Positions 1-5,836 of a stretch of 13,249 nucleotides of DNA are shown here, piece after piece (the first letter of the stretch is position 1; the number at the start of each line of letters is the position of its first letter). A program made the position numbers and the translations under genes. Below the pieces are notes generated by a model. It saw only the letters and a list, made by a program, of their open reading frames with translations. It did no database searches and was not told where the DNA came from. The stretch lies in NCBI GenBank assembly GCA_013336205.1, contig JAAXUD010000025.1, forward strand, positions 1-13,249, written 5' to 3'. Source of the DNA: Lentimicrobium sp. (GTDB taxonomy: Bacteria; Bacteroidota; Bacteroidia; Bacteroidales; Lentimicrobiaceae).

Positions 1-34
1 TGCGCCCTACTGTTCCTATTGTGTTTAGTAAACA

Positions 35-151
35 GAACTTTACTATTTTCTTCACGATGACCGAATTCTGAAAAGAAATCCTCCGCAAATGCACACCTGC
101 AGTAAGGTGGCTGCTGTCGAATTCCATGTTTCGGGTTGCCAGTTGCCATGT
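35..151 (-). pseudogene. Orphan tail of a T9SS type A sorting domain (remnant)
   Basis: Translating the minus strand in the frame of the preceding lipoprotein's TAG stop gives TWQLATRNMEFDSSHLTAGV and then, further on, a segment ending VIVKKIVKF. This matches the end of the CTD of the 4609-2600 gene (GTRNQEFDISHLPAGIYF ... IVRKIVKL) over about 30 residues. The plus-strand DNA shares the run AAGGTGGCTG-TGTC-AATTC with that gene at two single-base differences. Only the last strands of a CTD are present: there is no PNPTxG strand, no repeat domain and no start. Conserved YF has become HL, and the usual stop after KIVKL is absent, so the frame runs open to the window edge. I read it as a decayed fragment left by recombination. 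It could be the 3' end of a gene displaced by an insertion. Expression is unlikely unless the TAG at 203-205 is read through. Confidence 0.7.
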
Positions 152-202
152 GAGCGATCCGGGAACTTTCTGTTCAGGACAAAATTGTAACCTGCTCCCT
201 GG

Positions 203-724
203 CTATTCCTGTTGCTTTAGGGATACCCCGATACTCAGGCTGCCTTCACTGCCCATCAGAAAGACACTGTACTTTTCATTCTCAGCTGAAATGGAGCCTC
301 CCTTATCACCCATTTTCATGGTAACTGTTTCAAATCCTTTCTTCTTTAAATCGGCATCGTATTTATCAATGAAATTATCCTCAACGTTTTCGAAGTTAAC
401 ATTCCACGATAGGGTGCCATCGACGTTGCTTGTTGTTACAGCTTTTACTTTTCCATAAGTGAATTCAGGAACTTCGTCCGGGATTTCTCCAGGCCAGGAA
501 TTGGCTTTTTCGTCAATTTCAACGGTATTGCCGCCCGTGGTAATCACAGTTTTTTCGTTGCCGAGCTCCACATCGGCTTTGCTGCCTGTTTCGTTTTCAA
601 TGGCATCTTCCAGCAACTTTTCGCCGGCTTTTTTTGAATTGTTCTGACAGGATACTATAAAACTACAAAAAACAAGGATTGCAAGAAACAATCCGGTTCT
701 TTTGATTCTTTTTATTGCTTTCAT
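203..724 (-). CDS. Small lipoprotein of unknown function
   Basis: A 173-residue predicted lipoprotein. A basic N-terminus (MKAIKRIKRT) is followed by a hydrophobic stretch and the lipobox IVSC, placing the lipidated cysteine at residue 26, so it should be anchored to a membrane facing the periplasm or cell surface. Residues 30-75 are charged and look like a linker. Residues 77-170 form one compact alpha/beta region that opens with SWPGEIPDEVPEF and contains a helix-like segment KYDADLKKKGF followed by several short beta strands. This resembles small uncharacterised domains (possibly DUF6591-like) found in bacterial lipoproteins, but I am not certain of the family. There are no catalytic motifs. 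It lies 157 bp downstream of the duplicated-domain gene with a possible terminator between them, so it may have its own promoter. Directly after its stop, in frame, lies a T9SS CTD tail that does not belong to this protein type. Confidence 0.85.
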   Translation of the reverse strand: MKAIKRIKRTGLFLAILVFCSFIVSCQNNSKKAGEKLLEDAIENETGSKADVELGNEKTVITTGGNTVEIDEKANSWPGEIPDEVPEFTYGKVKAVTTSNVDGTLSWNVNFENVEDNFIDKYDADLKKKGFETVTMKMGDKGGSISAENEKYSVFLMGSEGSLSIGVSLKQQE

Positions 725-787
725 ACTACCAGATTTAAGTGGATAAATGGAAAATTATTTGATTTCAATGAGAAGAAGTCTGCAGTT

Positions 788-824
788 AAAAACCGCGATT
801 GCCGGTAACCCATTCCCGGTTTTT
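788..824 (-). terminator. Possible hairpin terminator after the duplicated-domain gene
   Basis: AAAAACCG at 788-795 and CGGTTTTT at 817-824 form an 8-bp inverted repeat with a 21-nt loop. An outer pair, GAAGAAG at 772-778 and CTTCTTC at 826-832, could extend it across a bulge. It lies about 58 nt beyond the stop of the 882-2495 gene. The T-rich arm is on both strands, so it could act in either direction. The long loop and weak stem keep confidence low. Confidence 0.35.
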
Positions 825-881
825 TCTTCTTCGTGCCCGGTACCGGAGTTGGTGGGAAGGCTTCGCGGCCTTTCATATAAG

Positions 882-2495
882 TTATTTTGAAGCTTTAACA
901 TGGGGTTTCGGGTTGATGAGCAGGCGCACAAAGTCGATGGCAAACCCGTCGCCAATGCCGGTGGTGGCATCATCTGTCAGGATTTCAACCTTGCCATCTT
1001 TCAGTTTTTTCACCTCATCGGGGGTAAGCCGGTAGCTCACCATTTTTCCGACCGGCCCGGTCATGTCAGTTTCACCGATGAGCCTGGAAAGCCCTGTCGA
1101 CACGGCACCATCTATTTTGGCTGTGAAGCGGCTTTCGGATGAAACCGATTGGATGTCATTTACAAAAACCTGTATTATGGCTGAACTGATGGTAATACCA
1201 TCGGGCTGAAACATGAGGGTCACCGGTTTCGGAATGTTGTCGGGTCGTAGGGTCGATTCGGTGTAGCCATCGATCCATATTTCGGAGCCGTATTGATAGG
1301 CAGAAGGCACCATGATTCGGTCTGTTGGATCGGGGTCAGTTTTGTCAACCTCCCAGGGATATTCGTTCCATTCGGTCAACTCTCCAGAGAAAGGGTTGTA
1401 ACCCGGGGCGAACCCACTGTTGGTATTATCGACATCGCCCACCCTTACCATCAACTCCGCATCGGGGGTATTTTTCATGACCACCCGTTTTTTCTTCCAG
1501 TCGTCAACTTTGTCGTAAACCACCTGTGGAGTGGCTTCATCGGTATCAATTTCTACCGGCCCGGCTCCGGCAACGAGTTGAAAATTCAACACCCCGGGTT
1601 TGCTGTCTGACACTTCCACGGTGGCTGTTGAGGAGGCATAGCCCGTTTTCGAAGCCGTCACATAATTAAACCCGCCCGGAACGCCCGTTAGAGTATAAGT
1701 TCCTTCGGCAGTCGTAATGGCTTTCACGATTCCCGACGACGTCACTGTTGCGCCTCCCAGCGGTTTTCCGTTGCTTTTATCGCTTACCTTGCCCGAAATT
1801 CTGCGGTTCCCCGAGGCTTTGGGGTTGATCAGGATACGCGCAAAATCAATGGCATACCCATCACCTGCGCCGGTAACGGCATCATCAATGAGGATGGAAA
1901 GTTTGCCACTTTTTACGGCCTCCAGCATCCCAGGAGGAAAGTTCACTGTAATCAGCTTGCCGACAGGTCCGGTTTGGTTCAGGGAATTAAGCAGTTTCTC
2001 AAGCTCAGGGAAGCGGGTTCCGTTGACCGTTGCCGTAAATTTTGTTTCAAACACCGGAGCCTGAAAATCGTCAACAAACAGTTGTAGCGAAGCCGCGTTG
2101 ACTTTGGTGCCTTCGGTCGAAAACCTGAAAACAAACGGCTTCACAGTATTCTCAGGTGGTAAAGTGCTTTGAGTGTACCCATCGGTAGAAGCCGATTGGT
2201 CGTAACTGAAGCCAGATACTACCATGATGCGGTCGGTGCCGTCGGGGTCAGCAGGGTCTGTTTCCCAGGGGTAAGCGTGCGGATCAGTAAGTTCGCCCGA
2301 GAATGGATTGTAACCTTCTTCGAAATTAAAACCGAAGTTGTCGATGTCGCCCACCCTTATCACCATTTCGGCTTCGGTTGTGTTTTTTTCAACGGAAGTT
2401 TTTAACGGCCATTTTGCCCGGTCATTTTGCGCCGATGCTGAAAGGAGAAAGAAAAATACAGACAAAAATGTCAGGAATTCTTTTTTGCTTTTCAT
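882..2495 (-). CDS. Secreted protein: two copies of an unknown domain around a carboxypeptidase-regulatory-like domain
   Basis: 537 residues with a clear signal peptide (hydrophobic core LTFLSVFFFLL, likely cleaved after ASA near residue 22). Residues 44-226 and 348-530 are two copies of one domain. Each begins VIRVGD(I/V)DN or VRVGDVDN, continues with GYNPFSGELT, YPWE-D-DP, TDRIMV and DGYT-ST, contains TGPVGK, and ends GDG(Y/F)AIDF-R-LINPK. The many aspartates suggest calcium or another metal, which is inference. Between them, residues 232-308 (ISGKVSDKSNGKPLGGATV onward, then GTYTLTGVPGG) form a carboxypeptidase regulatory-like, Ig-type domain common in Bacteroidota exported proteins. Unlike most neighbours it has no T9SS CTD and ends shortly after the second LINPK, so it is probably periplasmic or exported by another route. 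I do not know a name for the repeated domain. Substrate and partners are unknown. Confidence 0.88.
   Translation of the reverse strand: MKSKKEFLTFLSVFFFLLSASAQNDRAKWPLKTSVEKNTTEAEMVIRVGDIDNFGFNFEEGYNPFSGELTDPHAYPWETDPADPDGTDRIMVVSGFSYDQSASTDGYTQSTLPPENTVKPFVFRFSTEGTKVNAASLQLFVDDFQAPVFETKFTATVNGTRFPELEKLLNSLNQTGPVGKLITVNFPPGMLEAVKSGKLSILIDDAVTGAGDGYAIDFARILINPKASGNRRISGKVSDKSNGKPLGGATVTSSGIVKAITTAEGTYTLTGVPGGFNYVTASKTGYASSTATVEVSDSKPGVLNFQLVAGAGPVEIDTDEATPQVVYDKVDDWKKKRVVMKNTPDAELMVRVGDVDNTNSGFAPGYNPFSGELTEWNEYPWEVDKTDPDPTDRIMVPSAYQYGSEIWIDGYTESTLRPDNIPKPVTLMFQPDGITISSAIIQVFVNDIQSVSSESRFTAKIDGAVSTGLSRLIGETDMTGPVGKMVSYRLTPDEVKKLKDGKVEILTDDATTGIGDGFAIDFVRLLINPKPHVKASK
906..1454 (-). repeat. Domain repeat copy 2 of the 882-2495 gene
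   Basis: Encodes residues 348-530 and is the second of two homologous segments of the same length. Shared landmarks with copy 1 are GYNPFSGELT, TDRIMV, TGPVGK, DDA-TG-GDG and LINPK. The copies have clearly diverged (for example FVNDIQS here against FVDDFQA in copy 1), so the duplication is not recent. Confidence 0.85.
1818..2366 (-). repeat. Domain repeat copy 1 of the 882-2495 gene
   Basis: Encodes residues 44-226, the N-terminal copy of the duplicated domain, directly after the signal peptide. It shows no insertion or deletion of note against copy 2, which suggests both keep the fold. Confidence 0.85.
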
Positions 2496-2599
2496 AAGTT
2501 CACTGTTTATAAGTTACTGCAATTATTTTCAGGTATTGTTATTGTTTCACTTCAGGCTTAGCCTATCCCGGGAAATCAGGACAAGTAGTGGTTAATACT

Positions 2600-4609
2600 T
2601 CATAATTTCACAATTTTCCTCACAATCATTTGGTTTTCAAGATGTATTCTGATGAAATAGATGCCTGCCGGAAGGTGGCTGATGTCAAATTCCTGGTTCC
2701 TGGTTCCCGGCTCCTGGTTCCTGGTTCCGAGGATGTTCCCGTATAGATCTAATAACTCTAAACTTTGAAACTTAACGTTGACCCCGATAGCTATTGAGGC
2801 TGAACTCAGCACCTTGAACTGCCCTGTGGTTGGGTTCGGCCACACCTCTATATCTCCCTGCCCTCCTGCTTCCATGCCTCCCTGATCTCCGGTTCCGGTG
2901 ATCTGAGCCAAAGGGGTTTTCCATACGGAAGTTCCGTCGGTTCCGGCAAAGACATCACCGTTATGGAGGAGAAGCGCATTTACTCTTTGTTCACCAAGGC
3001 CGGAATTGACGTAACTCCAGGTAGCCCCTCCGTCGTCAGAATATCTCACCCCGGATGCTTTGGTTCCTGCGATAATCTGTGGGTATAAGACACAAACGGA
3101 CAAAAGGTTCTCAAACGCCAGATGCTGTTCCCAGGTATTCCCATTGTCATCAGATATATACAATCCTTTATACTCACAAGCTGCAAAAACTTTCCCGTTG
3201 TCAGCTGCCATTGACCGGATATGATGGGAGTTGAGTGAAGTCTGAATCCATGTTTCGCCGTCATTGTCGGAGTAAAAAACACCACTCCCGTCAGTGCCGG
3301 CATAGATTCTGGAACCATTGACCAGCAGTGATAGCACCGACTTGTTATTCAGGGAGGTTTGTGTCCAGGTTGCGCCATAGTCGGTTGAGTAAAACACCCC
3401 CTGTCCGTATGTGCCGGCGAAAAAAACCAGACCTTTTTTCGCCAGGGCATAAACGAGGGTATTATTTATGGACGACATCGTCCAGGTGGCTCCACCGTCA
3501 GATGAATAGTAAGCGCCATAATGGGTTCCTTCACAAAAATGATTGCCTTCAGAAACTATTGAATAAGAGTTAATATGATTTGAAGTAATCTTTGTCCAGT
3601 CCTCTCCTTCATTCTCTGATTTGTAGGTATCCAGATAAGAGCCAGTATAGATTTCATCACCGGTGCTGTAGAGGGCAAAAATCCTGTAATTATGCATCAA
3701 CGATTTTACCCAATAGGTTCCTCCGTTGATGGAACTATAGACCCCGGCATATCCAACTCCGGCAAATTGTATGGATCCGTTCCCGGCAATAGAATTTACG
3801 GATTTGCCATTCAGGTATTTTTGTGACCAGGTGGCTCCGTTATCTGTAGTAAAATACAAGCCTGATGTTGTTCCGGCAAAGAGCCTGGTCCCATCATAAA
3901 ACAAAGAACGTATCCATTCATTTCCTGAAGCCGTCTGATTCCATGTTTGCCCGTTATCGGATGTAATAAAAACCCCGTTATCCAGTGTTCCGGCAAAAAG
4001 TGCACCTTCAATCCGCTCAAGGGATCTGACGGATTGGTTATTCAGGGTGGTTTGTATCCAGGTTGTTCCGTTATCAGAAGATTTATACACTCCCAGATTT
4101 TCAGTACCGGCATAAACTATATTTCCAACAACCAGCAATGCATTCACAGTCCGGTTATTCAGCGGTGTGCTGACCCAGGTATTTCCCAAATCGTCGGAGT
4201 AATACACCCCTTTTGTATCCAGACCGGCAAACAACCTGTCCGGGCCGGCAGCAACCGCGTTGACCCAGTAATCAGTAGAATCGTAAAGGGAGGTCACTGC
4301 CCAGGTTTCTCCATTATCCTCCGACCTAAGCACACCATGTGCATCAGACCCTGCAAATAAGGTGCTGCCAGACTTGCAGAAACTATTCATCTCATCCGCC
4401 CTTTGGCTTGAATATGTCCAGGTGAGGGCATCATCATCAGAATAGGAGATTCCGCCCTGGGTGCCGGCAATTAACCTTCCTTCAGTAAAAAGAATGCAAT
4501 TTACTGTTCCACCGTTGAGACCATTGCTAACCTGAACCCATTGGGCAGATACCTGAAATGAAAAAAAGACAAGAATAACCGTTAAAAAAAATCTGATATG
4601 TGAATTCAT
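2600..4609 (-). CDS. T9SS-exported Asp-box beta-propeller protein
   Basis: 669 residues. The signal peptide is residues 1-22 (ends QVSA). Residues 30-565 hold 14 repeats of about 39 residues with the pattern (F/Y)AGT-x-GVY-S-DNG-TW-T-LN. Thirteen of them carry an Asp-box (for example SEDNGETW at 96, SSDNGTTW at 177, SDDGGATW at 524), and the last is a partial strand (FAGTDGTSVWKT). Asp-boxes are structural turns of sialidase-like and sortilin-like propellers. I see no sialidase arginine triad, so a binding or scaffold role is more likely than catalysis. Fourteen repeats would fit two seven-bladed propellers. After a Gly-rich linker (EAGGQGDIEVW), residues 587-669 are a T9SS type A sorting domain (PNPTTGQF, LYGN, HLPAGIYF, ending KIVKL), so surface attachment or release is expected. 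The CTD contains a heptanucleotide repeat (separate entry). Start chosen for the signal peptide; 69 bp downstream of the previous gene. Confidence 0.92.
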   Translation of the reverse strand: MNSHIRFFLTVILVFFSFQVSAQWVQVSNGLNGGTVNCILFTEGRLIAGTQGGISYSDDDALTWTYSSQRADEMNSFCKSGSTLFAGSDAHGVLRSEDNGETWAVTSLYDSTDYWVNAVAAGPDRLFAGLDTKGVYYSDDLGNTWVSTPLNNRTVNALLVVGNIVYAGTENLGVYKSSDNGTTWIQTTLNNQSVRSLERIEGALFAGTLDNGVFITSDNGQTWNQTASGNEWIRSLFYDGTRLFAGTTSGLYFTTDNGATWSQKYLNGKSVNSIAGNGSIQFAGVGYAGVYSSINGGTYWVKSLMHNYRIFALYSTGDEIYTGSYLDTYKSENEGEDWTKITSNHINSYSIVSEGNHFCEGTHYGAYYSSDGGATWTMSSINNTLVYALAKKGLVFFAGTYGQGVFYSTDYGATWTQTSLNNKSVLSLLVNGSRIYAGTDGSGVFYSDNDGETWIQTSLNSHHIRSMAADNGKVFAACEYKGLYISDDNGNTWEQHLAFENLLSVCVLYPQIIAGTKASGVRYSDDGGATWSYVNSGLGEQRVNALLLHNGDVFAGTDGTSVWKTPLAQITGTGDQGGMEAGGQGDIEVWPNPTTGQFKVLSSASIAIGVNVKFQSLELLDLYGNILGTRNQEPGTRNQEFDISHLPAGIYFIRIHLENQMIVRKIVKL
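2692..2728 (-). repeat. Heptanucleotide tandem repeat inside the CTD coding sequence
   Basis: On the plus strand the tract reads CCTGGTT twice, one variant unit CCCGGCT, CCTGGTT twice more, then CC: five 7-nt units and a partial. It encodes GTRNQEPGTRNQE (residues 628-640), since 21 nt gives a seven-residue period. It lies immediately before the conserved FDISHLPAG strand of the CTD. Gain or loss of a single unit shifts the frame of the last 29 residues. In one alternative frame a TGA follows within two codons; in the other a TGA follows after about 21 codons. Confidence 0.9.
2754..2774 (-). repeat. Degenerate AACTTTN heptamers in the CTD coding sequence
   Basis: Plus strand AACTCTA, AACTTTG, AAACTTA: about three imperfect 7-nt units in the part encoding KFQSLEL (roughly residues 613-619). 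The same heptamer family occurs, better preserved, at the equivalent place in the broken gene at 8481-8994. Confidence 0.5.
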
Positions 4610-4678
4610 AGTTTATTGATTTTGGTTATTTTGAAATAAATCTCCGGAAAAATCGAAGGTTCGTTAATTAATTGAAAA

Positions 4679-5674
4679 TCATCTTCCTGCTTTACATATT
4701 TTCCTGGTGAACAACTGGTTATTGGAAAAGAATTTTAAAAAATAAACGCCATCAGGTAAGTGACTCACATCAAACTCAATTTCAGAAACTGTTTCAGAAA
4801 CCTGCCTGCTCATCATTTCTTTTCCAGCAGCATTGAGAAATGTTACTACAGAATTTTCCAGACTTCCGTTGGGCATCCTGACCCTTATAATTTCCGAGGC
4901 CGGAACCGGAAAGATATCTATAGTAACCTTGTTTGATTCATCTACTGCCGTTGCCTGCATAGAAGCAATATAGAAATGGTAAGAGGTATTATAGATATCC
5001 TGAAGATTCTCAAATACAATCGTCAGCGATTTCAAAGGAATATCCGGCATAAAGTAAGCTGCCGGGGCTTCGCTGGATGGCATATCCCCAATAACCAGAT
5101 TGTTATAAACTACATAATCTTCAGGCGTGTCAGACCCCAGGAGCGCAGCATTCGTAGCGTCCCATTTCGGAAGATTGGTCCCATCTTCACTTAGGTTGGC
5201 ATCGAATAATTCCACAAGCCAGCCATCGATAACCTCCATGGGCACCTGAATGTCGTTTTCATCGATGGCAGAAAACAGACAGTTCTCAACGTCAATGTCA
5301 ACAACACAGAAGCCCCAGTCGTTGGAAGGCGTAATTTCATCGAAAAGGAGAGTCATTGTTGCCCTGGAAGTCAGGGGTTGACCCAGGGTGCCACTTCCAT
5401 TCATTTCAACCTGAATACGCAGGTTTTGGGCGTTGTCAGCTTGTCCGAACGTGTTTTCAAATGCATTGCCATCGTCGAAAACCTCATTGTTTAATATCTG
5501 CACTTCTCCCGTAAGGGAGCCATTAACGGTCCAGTTAAAGCCGGAAAGTGCCGCATTGTTAAAACTTCCGTTACCCTGGTGGGTTCCGGTGATTTGAAAT
5601 GTTGCGTATTCCTGTGCATTAACGACGGAAAAGCACAGAAATACAATTACGATGATGTTAGCCGCTATTTTCAT
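4679..5674 (-). CDS. T9SS-exported protein of unknown family
   Basis: 331 residues. The signal peptide is about residues 1-20 (hydrophobic IIVIVFLCFSVV, cleavage after VNA). Residues 21-245 belong to no family I recognise. They are rich in predicted beta strand and contain acidic segments such as EVFDDGNAFENTF (64-76), WGFCVVDIDVENC (120-132) and SAIDENDIQVP (135-145). The pattern of an aromatic strand followed by DID and a later D-N/G turn is typical of beta-sandwich modules in exported Bacteroidota proteins. Two cysteines (123 and 132) lie close together. Residues 250-331 are a T9SS type A sorting domain (IDIFPVPAS, LNAAGKEM, FDVSHLPDGVYFLKF), ending KICKAGR instead of the usual KIVKL. It sits 69 bp upstream of the Asp-box propeller gene and may be transcribed with it. 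No enzymatic motif is seen; function unknown. Confidence 0.9.
   Translation of the reverse strand: MKIAANIIVIVFLCFSVVNAQEYATFQITGTHQGNGSFNNAALSGFNWTVNGSLTGEVQILNNEVFDDGNAFENTFGQADNAQNLRIQVEMNGSGTLGQPLTSRATMTLLFDEITPSNDWGFCVVDIDVENCLFSAIDENDIQVPMEVIDGWLVELFDANLSEDGTNLPKWDATNAALLGSDTPEDYVVYNNLVIGDMPSSEAPAAYFMPDIPLKSLTIVFENLQDIYNTSYHFYIASMQATAVDESNKVTIDIFPVPASEIIRVRMPNGSLENSVVTFLNAAGKEMMSRQVSETVSEIEFDVSHLPDGVYFLKFFSNNQLFTRKICKAGR
4780..4801 (-). repeat. 12-nt direct duplication in the CTD coding sequence
   Basis: TTTCAGAAAC occurs at 4780-4789 and again at 4792-4801, a 12-nt period that encodes VSETVSE. It lies just before EFDVSHLPDG, the same loop that holds heptamer repeats in two other CTDs here. 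Being a multiple of three, it preserves the frame. Confidence 0.8.
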
Positions 5675-5706
5675 TTTTCGGTTTGTTTTACCTCACCCTT
5701 TTTCTC

Positions 5707-5722
5707 CCCATCTCCGGATGGG
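5707..5722 (-). other. Intergenic hairpin, possible terminator or repeat element
   Basis: CCCATC (5707-5712), loop TCCG, GATGGG (5717-5722): a perfect 6-bp stem in the 162-bp gap between the beta-helix gene and the unknown-family gene. In the direction of transcription it is followed by purine-rich GAGAAAAAG, not a U-run, so a classical terminator is doubtful. The rest of the gap is AT-rich and I find no gene in it. Confidence 0.3.
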
Positions 5723-5836
5723 ATAAGGAGTTGTCGGATAAGAAATTTATAATTTTGTTACTTTTTTCATGGCTTCGTATTTAGCCTCACCTCATTTATC
5801 CTATCCAAATTGACCAGGAGACCAGGGGTGTGGTGT

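Noticed and set aside
1293..2064. Plus-strand open frames opposite the duplicated-domain gene.
   Set aside because: Antisense shadows that recur because the gene is internally duplicated; no signal peptide or known motif.
2600..4609. Sialidase or glycosidase function for the Asp-box protein.
   Set aside because: Asp-boxes are structural; I find no arginine triad or other catalytic set, so only the fold is claimed.
5747..5775. Tiny minus-strand frame MKKVTKL followed by a stop, with the same AAGCC-ATG-AAAAAA context as real starts.
   Set aside because: Seven codons only. It could be a chance start or a trace of a CTD end, and nothing else supports it.
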